A stretch of DNA of 64,000 bases from Adineta steineri (Eukaryota > Rotifera > Eurotatoria > Adinetida > Adinetidae). The DNA is taken from NCBI GenBank assembly GCA_905250115.1, contig CAJNOI010000017.1, forward strand, positions 510,685-574,684. The letters run 5' to 3'. The notes beneath the pieces are model-generated. The model saw only the letters and a list, made by a program, of their open reading frames with translations. It did no database searches and had not been told where the DNA came from. Position 1 is the stretch's first letter. Every line of letters starts with the position of its first letter. This document shows positions 12,935 to 25,175 of the stretch, one piece after another. Both the position numbers and the translations under genes were made by a program.

Positions 12935-14546
12935 TGCTGAAGGACTCATCTGCCGGTGATACAATATATTTTTATATTTCGATAATCACGATACTTTTTT
13001 TTATATTTTAACTCGTTTTTTAATCATATAAAATATTCTTAAAGATTTCTTATTAATATTAATTGTAAATGATTGCTTGACATAGTATTGATTTTGATCA
13101 TGCAATACGTCGAACATAAAAATCATAAATGGACACTTATATATTTTTTTTTCTTCATTATGAATTTGTTCACATAATAGATCATAACTTTTTCTCATTG
13201 TTTGGATTACTGCACAACGTCATCAGTACAATTTTCTTAACTATCACTCATTGACAAAAAAATTGTCTGTGAAGTAAATATTGAAAAAGTATGACAAAAA
13301 TTTGATAAATAATGTCAATGAATTAATTGGTATATCGTCATTTAACCTTATATTTAAAAGAAAAATTTAAACTTAAAGTACCGTAGTATTGGTTCATATG
13401 TATGAACTATGGCTGTTAACATAATGTTGAACCGAACCAAACTTAATTATAATTACGATGAAGATTTCTCCATAATATAATTATAGAATAGGAAAAAATT
13501 TCAATTCAGATGAATACAGAAGACCTAGCTATAGTCGGTTTCTTGAAATCTTATGAATCAATTCGAACAGATAACTTTAAACCATCAAGTTTTACTAATA
13601 GATAAAAATAGAGATGATTATCATATTTATCTTTTCTTGATTTTTATCAATACTTATTCAACTCTATTCAGTATTCCAATTATAATTTTGTTCAATGCTG
13701 AAAAGATCATATCTTCGAATTCGCTCTGCTTTGATGATGATAATGATGTAATGTATAAACAGCCACTTCAATTTCAAAAAGATATAAGTATATTGAATAA
13801 GTTCGATTGTCAGTTTTAATTATTGAAATTGATATGAAAATGTGTCATGATAAAGTACTATTCACTTATTATAATAAATCGTATATACTACTTAGTTAAA
13901 TATATCATACATCATTGATACAAACAATAATTAATCGTCGATATATATATGTGTGTATTTTGGGGTGTGTATCACTTCACTCATAGGCAATTGATCTTAT
14001 TGTCTACATTGAATGAAATTGAAAATTTCTTTTTTTGTCTAGAGTTTGTCTATAGAAATAGATCATTCAACGTCTTTTTTCTTCTTGATTTAAGTTGACC
14101 TCGATATGTCATTTATGCTAATTGTATGACCGATAGATCAAGGAAGAGAAAAAGAGAATGATCTGTTGTTCTCTCGTCTATCGTAGCTCAAATTATTTTA
14201 TTCCCATCATAGTATTGACACTAATCATCCCTTACCATTATCTAGTAGAAATAGAAAGACAAAGTGTGTGCATTTATCGGTCAGTAAGCAAAAGATACAT
14301 GTATATGTACGAGGGAGAGAGAGAGGGAAAAAAAGAAAGCGTACACCCAAACTACTGAGTCCTAATTGATACATTCGAAGAGATATGATGACGTAATTGC
14401 AATATAAATTCACTATGTATAAGGAAGGTGTGTGAACGATCAATTTATTGGTCTTCGTTTTATGCGTATAGTTCTTATTTTATGTCCTATTATATATTAT
14501 ATCGTTATAGAAAGCTTACTTCTATTTCATACAATACTCTTTCTAG
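12935..14546. other. Intergenic, Tudor 3 to receptor phosphatase
   Basis: No supported gene. An 88-codon frame at 13553-13819 has the composition of random AT-rich sequence. A GA-rich run at about 14310-14340 lies upstream of the phosphatase. Confidence 0.55.
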
Positions 14547-17500
14547 ATGTACATTCTTCTATCCACAAGAAATTCTATGAATGATAATAGTATATCCATG
14601 TTTATTTTTCTTATTATTTTATTCATTTCAATGAATATAACAACCGGAATTTCAAATAATTCAACAATTACATTCTATAATCGTTCAATATCAAACAAAT
14701 CTTTTACTACTCGAACACCAAGTTTACATATATGGAAAAAATCAAATTCAATTGAAATACTTAAAAAATTAATTGCACATCGACAAGGTTCTTTAAAAAA
14801 CAATCGAACATTATTGATAACAAGTAAATTTCATTTGATTATTCTATAGAAATGTGAAGGATAAAGATATTAGAGTTCATACTACTAAAAGATCATTTAA
14901 TCCTATTGATACATAAATAGAAATTTAATATATTCTTTTTACATTAAAAATCGAGTAATAATAAACTGATTGAAATTAACAAATAAAATATCAATCCTTA
15001 AAATGAAATATTTCTATCGTTTAAGACACTACACGGCGAGCAACATCAACATTGCCTTCGCCACTTCCTGTTCGATTAAAATCCACATCAAAAACAAAAA
15101 ATATAGCATTAAAATCTTCGTCCACGAAATTTATAGATAAAAAAATTCTTTATATGCCAGATAATTATTTTTTAAACTCACCACCATTACCAACAATTGA
15201 TATAAGCGCATCTTCAAATACTACTGTAATAGCTATTATATTTATTTGCTGTTTGTGTAGTTTACTTCTTCTTTCATTTATTTTTACATTTTTTCTAAGG
15301 TAAGATCAAACAAAAAAATAATAATCGGAAAAAAGAAACTATTTTTGTCTATTTATAGAGAACATTTTCATCATACTTATTTCAAATTACCTTGTATACA
15401 TTCATTATCAACAACAAAACAATCTCGTGAGAGTACGCCATTATCCTATTCATCGATTCATAGTAAGCATCAAAAGGATTAGTTTATGTCGGGATTGAAT
15501 TTATATACTGACTGAGGTGATATACTTTTCTTTTATTTGAGCACCAAAAAGATCAAAATTTTGAGAGAAAGTGAGATTGAGAAAGAGATGGGTAGTCAGC
15601 AATCTTCATCTACTGTAACAACATTAGCTACTACTCAGAATCATCGATTAAAATCCTATTCAAAACCAAGAAAAGCATATTATTCAGTATCATCAAAAGG
15701 TCGTCGACAATCGAAAGATAATTTAATAAACGATAATCACAGTAGGTTTTATTGCGATATAAATAAAATGATTCTTTATATTATAGGTAAAGTTACAGCA
15801 ACGGAGGAATTTTCTGTTGATCAATTGTATGATATTTATATGCAAAAGCATGCATTTGATGATTTAGCATTTGCTATTGAATTCAAAGTAAGTTGAATAA
15901 AATCTTTAATATATTCTAACGATATCTGTTAAAAACAGTATAAGTCACAAAAGTACGTAATAGAGAATTTACATCCATTCGTTAGTATTAGTAAATCTAC
16001 GCATCCTCCTTTTCCTTCAATATCTCAAAACTTAGGTTTATTGACTCAATTAAGTATTAATTTCTCATTATACAATATTTTATATATTTAGAGTATTCCA
16101 ACTTTTGATGAATTAACATGTACATCAGCGACTCGAACAATTGTTGCTTCAAAAAATCGTTTTCTTAATATTTTACCTATTGATACTACTCGTGTTATAC
16201 TCAATATATTAAATAATGATCCAGCTACAGATTATATCAATGGAAATTATGTTTCAGTTAGTTAATATTTTTGAAGAAACATTTTTTTTAATTGTCGTAC
16301 ATCTAGGGATATAATTGTTCAAAGAAATTTATTGCGACACAAGGTAATATCTATATTTCAACAAAAAGAAAAAGTTAGCGATTCATATATTTATCTAGGT
16401 CCTAAACCTGATACATGCGAAGATTTTTGGCGTATGATATGGGAACTTAAACTTAAATCTATAGTTATGTTAACAAATACTATTGAAGGTGCATCACGAA
16501 TGGTAAATTTTTCTTTTATCTTTGAATTTTTTTTATTATTATTATTTTTTTTATTTAAAGACCAAATGTCATAAGTATTGGCCTGAACTCAATGAAACAA
16601 TTATTTTTGGATCGTATCAAATTACATGTATTGATACACAATGTTTATGTAATTATAAAAAACGTTATTTTCAATTAACAAAAGTAAGTTGAAGAAAACG
16701 ATTTAATAAATCTAACATAGCTCTTGGTTGATCAGTTGGGACCATATGTCCAGCATTTCGAACGGATGCTAACATAAATCTATTTACCACTTTAATATAT
16801 CCAGCGATTTGATTATCTGCTGAGTTTACTTTCCATATTTGTCGACTAGCATTTTTATATTCTTGTGAATGACTCCATTCTAAATCTTTAATCCAATTTA
16901 ATGTTAAACTTTCAGCACAAATGATATCTAATAAACCATTATAAATAAGGATTTTATAATTATCAAAAAGTGTTGTTAATTGTTCGAATGGTATACTTTG
17001 AAAAACATCATTCATAAGATATGTTTCAACTTTATTATCATCATGAAAAGTTAAATTTCCAACATGAATTTGTCGACGACGATCAACATTTGTTATAAAT
17101 GGAACATAATTTGAGAAAGATGAAGGTTCACCTGTTTGAATATAATTAAAATAAGCACGTAAACCTGTAACATTTGTAAAATACGATGTTGTATTTATAA
17201 GATCACCATCGATTAGAGAATCTGATAGAGTAAATGCATCAGTAAAACGTTTTTGACTAATTGCGTAACGAATTAAATCCGATTGAAGATTGATATAAAA
17301 TAGTTGATTATCATCAATTAAACCAATCTAAAATTTGAATAGAATTTATATTATACTCGATAGTAAAACGTTTTCATTTAGTAGATATACATAGCGTATA
17401 CTTATTTTCATACCTGATAAAGTAACGGTCCATAAACATATTGTCTATATGGATCTGTCCATCCATTTCCCATTGAAAGACCAGCTAGATTAATTTTAAC

Positions 17501-20500
17501 TTTGACTTCAGGATTTTGATTTTCAACATGAATTTTATATCCTATCGATGGTACATATTTCCCAGCATAACTTTCGCCTGTTACATAGAATGGATTTGAT
17601 GCATAATCTGTATAGATTTGAAAGAATTGTGTTAATGCTGAATAAAGATCACGTGCAACATCATCTTGTGAACGAGTATAACCTTCATCATTCGATGTAA
17701 AACTATAACCAGTACCAACTGGATTATCAATATATAAAAGACTATATAAAGAATTCCATGTTATTGGACGTTCAGATAGACTTCCATCGTTATTAACTTG
17801 TATAGGACCATGTTCATTGAATAAACCAAAAAGTGATGTTGCACCGGGACCACCTTGTAACCAAAGAAGAACAGGAGCACTTCTATTACCATTTTGTGCA
17901 GGAAAAAACCAAAAGAACATATTAGAATTACATGTTTTATTAACAGTTAAATAACCCGAAAACGATTGACGTGTATACGGAGGCAGTTCAACAGAACTAA
18001 AAATAAATAAGTAAATAATATAAGGGGAAAATAGATGAAGATATTTTACCTTAATTTTCTTGCTTCTTCAATTTTACCCTGTTCAAGATAGGGTGTGAGA
18101 AATAAAGGTTCACCAGGATCATCATTCGTTTTAAGATGACTTTGTTTCCCATGTGGATATGAAAAACGATGAAATTGTCCTTGAATATGTCCAGTAAAAA
18201 AAACTATTAATAGAAGAATAAGAGAACCCTGTTGCAACATCATTATTATCTAGAATGATAAACTATAAAATAATTCTTTTCTTTTTTTCGTCTTATATAA
18301 GATAAGCAATGACGAAGAATTTTTATCATCGTCATCATTACCAACAGATGATATTTTATCATTTAATTCAATAAACAATGAACCGCAACAACAATCTCAT
18401 TTTGTTGTTCAATATCATTATACACAATGGAAAGATATGGATGTTCCAAATAATTCACATACATTACTTCATTTAATACATGAAGTAAATGAACAAACAA
18501 ATTCTGATCAATATCCAATTGTTGTTCATTGCACGTAAGAAAAACAAAGGAAATAAAAATATATAATTCTATTTTTATATTAGAGCTGGAGTTGGTCGTA
18601 CAGGTACTTATATTGCAATTGATGCAATGATTGATAAGATTAACCAAGAAAAAAAAGTTGATGTATATAATTTTATATTACAAATGCGTCGTGAACGTCA
18701 TCTAATGGTACAAACAATAGTATGTTGTATTTATTAAAAAAAGCAAAGAAATAATCTTTTTTTTACATTTTAATAGAAACAATACGTATTTATTTATCGA
18801 TCTTTACTTGAATATTATATTTATGGTAATACAAGAATTGAAGCAAATATGTTTCAATCTATATATTCAAATTTAAGAAAGAATAAACAAGCTTTATTAA
18901 TTTCGGAATATAATGTAAGTTGAAAATGAAGGATTTCCAAGAATTCTACCAGATAGATTTTAGTTACGACTGAATTCAATTATTTGTTTTTTAGAAACTC
19001 TCATTATTACCAATTGAACATGTATTTCATCATGATGCTCATTTACCAGATAATATCGATAAAAATCGATGTTCTCAAATTGTTCCATGTAAAATTTCTT
19101 TTTTTTTCAAAAATCTATAAAATAAAAATATTTTTTTTTATAATATATAGATGATCATAATCGTGTTTGTTTAAGTAGTATATTAGGACATCCGTATATC
19201 AATGCATCATTTATCGAAGTAAGATTCGAATTTTTCAATTGAAATATTTATTCAAATATAATCATTAATAGGGATATTCAAATGAATATTCATTTATAAT
19301 AACACAAGATCCATTACCAGAAACAATTCATGAATTTTGGAGAATGTTTATTGAACATGATTGTAATTGTATTGTACAATTACATACAATTATTGAAGTA
19401 AGATAAAAATTTAGTTGAATTTTTGCAATACTATGTCAGAAATTTAGTCTTCTCCAAAATGTGCAATTTATTATCCAAATGATATAGATACAACAATGAA
19501 AATTAGTTCAACTAGTTTATTAAAATTAATAGGAAAAGAAATCATACAAGAGAAATTTATTGTTCGACAATTTTGTTTAGCAGATACACGTGAAACTTTA
19601 TCAAAAATAATTTATCATTATGAATATCTTCTTCCTATAAGTACTAATGATGAATATGAAAATGGACAAAGTTGTATTCCATCGACATTAACACATAGCT
19701 TATTTGATTTTATTGGTTATATTAATAAACAATCAAATATAAGTAATCAAACTCGATATATTACTGTTCATTGCGGGTATGAAGTCTATTTATTTTGACT
19801 AAAACGTTCGAATAATTGATGGTATTTCTTAGTACTGAAGATATTTGATTAAATAATCAATAGTATTTTACATTTATTATGAAGTATAACTATATCTAAG
19901 AAGATTTTCGTACTCCCTCAGTTCTCAACTTAACTGAAATCGATTAATCATCCTATATACGTAACGGATGGACCATTCAGTAATTTGCATATATGTATTC
20001 TTACTATTCAGTAGAGAAAGAAATAAGTTTTTTTTTAACATAAAGATTTCTCTACAAACTGTATCCTATAAAATTATTTTCTGATATACAATACGACCAA
20101 TTGATTGGAAGAAGTATAACTTTCAAAAATAATATATTTCAAATTATTCTTGCTTTGGATGTCGCTCTATTCCAATCAAATACAATATAGTCCAATAAAT
20201 TGAATAATTCAATAAACAAAAATTAGACGAAATACTATCTTTGAAAGTTATACTTCTTCCATCCATTGACCGTATCCCATATCATAAAACAATAGAAACT
20301 ATTTCAGTCGTGCAACCAGTTCCGAGAAATATAAAAAGCTTCATAAGGTTTAGCATTTTAGAATGTGTGCCTATATTCATATTTCAGTTACTCTGACTTA
20401 AGAATAGTCACAGAATAATTGTTCTACTGTCAAGACTTTGAATAGCTTCGAAAAATAATCCCTGATTTCTGAAATTTTCTTTTATGCTTTTTTTTACTGA

Positions 20501-20852
20501 ATCTAATATATTTTTAGTAATGGTGGTCCATCTTGTTCAATATTTTGTATGAGTGTTATATTACTGGATCAACTTAAAAATGAACATACAATCGATATTT
20601 TTCAATGTGTTCGCGCAATACAACGACAAAGACCTGCTATGATTACATCACTTGTATGATTCGATATTTATTTATTTTATAATTCTATTTATATTTCTTT
20701 TTCTTCTTCTTTAGACTCAATATAAATATCTATATGAAATGATTCATAAATTTATAGAAGAATCATTTGATATAGCAACTATTCAATTATCTCCATCGTT
20801 CAATAATAGTATCTATGATAATGATCAAGAAAATCTTAATAATATTTTCTAA
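14547..20852 (+). CDS. Receptor-type protein tyrosine phosphatase, two PTP domains (D2 inactive)
   Basis: Eighteen-exon model, 913 aa, total in frame. Order: signal-like N-terminus, a short Ser/Thr/Asn-rich ectodomain of about 150 residues with several N-glycosylation sites, one membrane segment ([18 protein letters not shown], 15232-15290), juxtamembrane part, PTP D1, PTP D2. D1 has the signature [12 protein letters not shown] (split by an intron at 18534/18584), but KNRY is KNRF and the WPD loop reads WKD with the aspartate kept. D2 reads [13 protein letters not shown]: the catalytic arginine position is Ser, so D2 should be dead, as in many receptor PTPs. The small ectodomain recalls PTPRA/PTPRE, the D2 signature PTPRK/M/T; orthology is open. 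The fourth exon start (15568) is the weakest border; an alternative shorter protein could start at 15588 (MGSQQ). Intron 9 (16683-18301) hosts a complete antisense gene. Confidence 0.85.
16671..18243 (-). CDS. CPVL-like serine carboxypeptidase, nested antisense in phosphatase intron
   Basis: Three exons (18050-18243, 17414-17996, 16671-17327), 477 aa, matching the ~476 aa of CPVL (peptidase family S10). There is an N-terminal signal peptide, then [20 protein letters not shown] and [18 protein letters not shown], both typical of CPVL. All catalytic residues are present: Ser in [10 protein letters not shown], Asp in YNGLLDI, His in NAGHMVP; the substrate-binding WLQGGPG is also there. It should remove C-terminal residues from peptides in lysosomes or the secretory route. 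The entire gene sits on the opposite strand inside one intron of the receptor phosphatase. Its last codons (16671-16682) overlap, antisense, the final coding bases of the upstream phosphatase exon, and that exon's splice donor lies inside this coding sequence. Its paralogue follows at 21015-22738. Confidence 0.92.
20091..20275. mobile_element. MITE with ~37-bp inverted ends in phosphatase intron
   Basis: The arms at 20091-20127 and 20240-20275 are inverted copies of each other, differing by a few bases and one indel; both share GGAAGAAGTATAACTTTCAA on the inner side and ATACG at the tip. The 112 bp between them is AT-rich and non-coding. This is a typical non-autonomous DNA transposon layout. 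No target duplication was clear, so the superfamily is not assigned. Confidence 0.65.
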
Positions 20853-21014
20853 AATCTATATTACTGTTTGTTTTCTAGTCTCTCTGTTTTTAAACATTGA
20901 TATACCTAAAATCTTTATTCTTATTATTAAAATTCTCTTCAACATAATTAATGAATGTAAAATAATATATTAAAAAAAAAGTATATTAATAAAATGTGTT
21001 CATTCTTTATTGAT

Positions 21015-22738
21015 TTATTTTGGTTGAGCTGCTAAAAATCGTTGAAGTAAATCGAGCATAACTCGTGGTTGATCATATGGAACCATATGACCAGCATTAC
21101 GAACTGTAGCAAGAAAGAATCGATTGTTATTGGCTGTTTTAATATAACCAGCTATTTCTGGATCACTATCAGTTACTTTCCAAACTTTTCGTTCTGCTTC
21201 TCGAAGTTCATCGGTACCAGTCCATGATAATTGACCAACCCATTCCATTGTTAATGGTACAGCTATAATAATATCTAATTGACCATTGTATATCAATACA
21301 CTATAATTAGCATTAGCGATAGCAGCAACTTTCCATGCCATACTTTGCATCTAGGAATATCAAAAAAAAAACAATTAAATTATGACTTAAAATTCTTTCA
21401 AAGGTACAAGTAGCATGTTAGTATTGAAATTAGAAACCAATAAAAACGATATCCCCTTTAAATTCAGAAGATTTCAACTCGTATACGTTATCAAAATTTC
21501 AAACTATGTTCCTTTCTAGATTCTTTCTTACCACATCATTAAGTAACATTTTTTCGACCATTTCACTTTGACTACCATAAGATAAATTACCAACATGAAT
21601 TTGTTTTCGTCGATCAGCACGAGTTACAAATGGAACAAAATAACCTTGATCTTCTGGTTCATCTGTTAATAAATAATTGAAATAATTTTTAATACCAGTA
21701 ACATTATAAAAATATGATGTAGTATTGAGGAGATCACCATTGAGAAGTGAATCAAATAGACGAAAAGCATCAATATATCGTTCTTGTTGAATAGCATAAC
21801 GCATCAGAGCTGTTTGTAAATCAACATAAGCTTTTTGAGTTATATCAATAAGACCAATCTATAGAAAATAAAGAAGTATTACGAATTATAAATTTCTTAT
21901 AATAATTATACCTGATAAAGAAAATCACCGTACATATATTGATTTACTGGATCAGTTAAACCATCACCAATGGTCATACCTTTCAAATTAATTTTAACTT
22001 TGACTTGAGGATTTTGATTTTCAACATGAATTTTATATGTAATTGATGGTACATATTTTCCACCGTAACTTTCACCTGTTACATAAAATGGATTTGATGC
22101 ATAATCTGTATAGATTTGAAAGAATTGTGTTAATGCTGAATAAAGATCACGTGCAACATCTTCTTGTGAACGAGCATAACCTTGATCGTCTGATGTAAAA
22201 CTATAGCCAGTACCAACTGGATTATCAATGAAAAGTAAATGATAATTTGTATTCCATGTTACATTACGTAATTGAATATTTTCATTTGCATCAATATAAA
22301 TAGGACCTATTTCAGTAAAAAGTGCAAAAAGTGATGAAGCACCTGGACCGCCTTGAAGCCAAAGCATTACTGGTGTATCAGGTTTATTACCATTTTGTGC
22401 AGGAAAAAACCAAAAGAACATATTAGAATTACATGTTTTATTAACAGTTAAATAACCCGAAAATGATTGACGTGTATATGGTGTTAATTCAACAGAACTA
22501 AATGAATAAATAATATAGGAGAGAGAAAAAAGATGAAGATATTATACCTTAATTTTCTTGCTTCATCAACTTTGCCTTGTTCAAGATATGGTGTAAGAAA
22601 AAGTGGTTGTCCCGGATCATCATTATCTGTAACAATGGATGGTTTTCGTGTTGGAAAAAACTTACGAAATGGACCCCGATATGCATTTATACATTCAAAT
22701 GCAACCAAACAGGCAATTGCAACGAATAAAACACGCAT
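21015..22738 (-). CDS. CPVL-like serine carboxypeptidase, second copy
   Basis: Four exons (22548-22738, 21912-22497, 21532-21858, 21015-21350), 479 aa. The N-terminus MRVLFVAIACLVAFECINA is a signal peptide. Family S10 residues are complete: GESYGGKYVP (Ser), YNGQLDI (Asp), NAGHMVP (His), and WLQGGPG. It differs from the nested copy by one extra intron (21351-21531) in the C-terminal part and by its pro-region. Some stretches are almost identical to the nested copy at the DNA level, including silent sites and part of intron 1, while others have diverged. It converges on the 3' end of the receptor phosphatase, whose stop lies only 162 bp away. A lysosomal or secreted carboxypeptidase role is family knowledge. 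Confidence 0.93.
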
Positions 22739-23524
22739 CTCTTTACAAGGACAAAATGAAATGATAAAAAAAGAATAAAAGATATTGTGGTTGTTACTTA
22801 TATATATTTATATTTAATAGAGATAACGAGATGAGTTAGTTGCATAGAAAGCATGACAGTTAAATCATTTATCTACCTGTATTTTGATGAATGACAAGGA
22901 TAAAAACGAAGTAGCTTGATGTTTATCAGTATTTCGAAACAGTAAAAAAAAGAAATATCTTAAGAATGATTTTTTATCTAACCGTTTATCATATCAAACA
23001 AGACAATGTATATAACTAATGTGAAGATTAGAATCAGTTGAATTACACGGAATTCTAATTTACAGTAAAAATTAAATATTCTTTAATTATTATACTATCA
23101 CCTTCAACATTGTCTAAGATATATATTGCGTGTGCTAAACATCAATACTACTAATTGAATAGATGAGTTTCATTGAGAGTATTAAGGATATAACTAAAAT
23201 CCAATATAATTTACATTTACAGATTTTCTTTATCAAATCATCACTTATAACAATAATTCACGAGTTATCTAGATATACCTTTTAAATTCATTGCTTCTTA
23301 TTTCTTATATTCATTAATATATGATGTACTCATATGTTCATAGGAATAATATAAAAAGTAAAGGTCATTCAAGTGAAAGTATTCTTTTCTTTCTCTTCCT
23401 TGTTCTTTTTCCGCTTCAATCAAACAAAAAATCGACCGAAACATTTGATATATTACCATATTCTTCATATATATACATACATATTTATATATACACATAT
23501 ATTATCTCATTTAACTATAATATA
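22739..23524. other. Intergenic between divergent genes
   Basis: 786 bp between the minus-strand carboxypeptidase and the plus-strand lectin-like gene, so it should carry both promoters. No repeat or RNA gene was recognised. Confidence 0.55.
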
Positions 23525-24264
23525 ATGATACCCATATTAGTTTTCTTAATATTAATTCTCAATGAAATTCATGGAAAATTTTTAACTAATCCAGAAAGTT
23601 CATCATTTGTTCTTCTAAGACATATTCGTTTATTAACTAATGATGAACCATATTACATTCGATGTCCATATAATTTAAATCATTTAACACTTCAATTATT
23701 AAATTATTCAAATGCATATTGTTCAAATTTATATTCGACATCAAATAATAATCAATGTCAAAATCATCAATCTCCATGTCGTTTCCATGCTAAACGTATT
23801 CAACTTCATTGTAATCATCATTCTTATTCGAATCATGTCGATGTTTCTTATCAATGTTCATATAAGTACATCACATAGATTTTTGATTTGAATATAAAAT
23901 AAAATTTTTTTTTGATTATTTTAGAACAGTAATATCTCCTCCTATTCGACATAAAACTTTTACATTACATGCACTTTCATTTCCAACAAATTTTGCTGAT
24001 TCAGAAGAAAGTATTGTTTTATTTGTTATTAGTTTTGGTATCGTAATTACACTTTGGATATTTATTTGTTGCATTTGTTTTATACGTTGTCGTCATGCTA
24101 ATGAAAAATGTCAATTGCTTTCTTATCAATCTTATCCAAAAGTTAATCATAATTTATTATCTAAGAAAAATAACTCGAAGATTGCTGATAATATTTGTCT
24201 TCATGTCGATCCATATGAAAGTAATCATATCTCATCATTAAGAACAATACAATTCGCTCGATAA
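23525..24264 (+). CDS. Single-pass membrane protein with SUEL lectin-like domain
   Basis: Two exons (23525-23865, 23925-24264), 226 aa. The start at 23525 gives a signal peptide (MIPILVFLILILNEIHGKF). A single ectodomain follows, with the cysteine spacing of the SUEL/rhamnose-binding lectin fold: IRCPYN near its start, SPCRFHA in the middle and a final VDVSYQC, where known SUEL domains end YL-V-Y-C. Then a membrane segment (SIVLFVISFGIVITLWIFIC), a CxxC-rich stop-transfer stretch and a tail of about 55 residues. The architecture is reminiscent of EVA-1/EVA1C guidance receptors but with one lectin domain. The family call rests on the C-terminal motif and is moderate. Confidence 0.7.
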
Positions 24265-24677
24265 TATCTATACGATTATATAATATAATATGTACATATA
24301 TATATACATATATGACTAGATGATTATCATCAAAAACGTCATCAATCGTTTTCAATTGTAGATAAATGTACTTCAATATATATAATGAACCAATACGTTC
24401 AATTTGTTCATTGGAAAAAAAATTGTCAATTTTAATTGTTCTTTTTGTGAAATAAATGTGATGTAATCATTATTAATTTGATAGAAGTATTGTACTTTGT
24501 GATAAATCATATAAAGTCGTACGCATGCAGGATATCTTGAACTAATTATCAGAGTTACTATTTTTATCTGATAAATATTTTTAAAGCTAGTAATACGACA
24601 ATATACAGAGGTTTGATATTTTACTATTCGACGAGAAAGTTCTATATTCGCGCGAAAATTATTGTTTCATCTTTCAA

Positions 24678-25175
24678 ATGAAAGAATGTTATAAGCAAAA
24701 TAAATGTAATAACACTCATCGACAACTCAATCATCAGCTAGTTATTATAAAAAATCTTGAACGATCATTAAAACATAATGAAACATCAGTTGATAATGAA
24801 TACATTCCAGACTATTATCAATGGTCATTATGTAATATTGATGATGCTTATGATGATCTTTTCAATGAAATGTCTTCTCAACGTTCACAATCATTTGTAA
24901 CTTCGAAAAATTCTCAAAAACTTGAACCATTATCTTATTTTAATTATAAAAAAATGCGTGAATTTCCATTGATATATGATCGAATTATTCACGGAGATTA
25001 TATTTATCTACAACAACATTTTGGTACTAGTCAAATGGTTAAACCTCATCCTATGCGTCATTCGATTCCATATGAAGAAAGTTTTCGATGGATGCCAGTA
25101 AGATCATCATCAATGATCGGAAGACGAGCTCATCTACCATTAGATACATTTTGCACAACATCCAAAATGAATTAA
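24678..25175 (+). CDS. Unrecognised single-exon protein, 165 aa
   Basis: An uninterrupted frame starts with MKECYKQNKCNNTHRQ and ends CTTSKMN. The composition is like a real protein (Trp, Pro, His, Asp spread through it) and unlike the random frames elsewhere in the window, but I recognise no family. It is basic at both ends with an acidic middle (NIDDAYDDLFNEM). No signal peptide or membrane segment. The lack of an intron is unusual for this window. It might be an exon of a larger gene with unseen 5' parts. Confidence 0.5.
   Translation: MKECYKQNKCNNTHRQLNHQLVIIKNLERSLKHNETSVDNEYIPDYYQWSLCNIDDAYDDLFNEMSSQRSQSFVTSKNSQKLEPLSYFNYKKMREFPLIYDRIIHGDYIYLQQHFGTSQMVKPHPMRHSIPYEESFRWMPVRSSSMIGRRAHLPLDTFCTTSKMN

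Noticed and set aside
13553-13819. 88-codon plus-strand frame
   Set aside because: AT-driven residue composition (Ile, Phe, Asn, Tyr), no neighbours, no splice partners and no family resemblance.
15588-20852. A separate cytosolic phosphatase starting MGSQQ at 15588
   Set aside because: Possible, but the upstream signal peptide, membrane segment and in-frame splice phases favour one receptor gene; kept as an alternative.
16671-22738. Two CPVL genes as one gene split by the phosphatase
   Set aside because: Each copy has its own signal peptide, full catalytic triad, length near 477-479 aa and stop.
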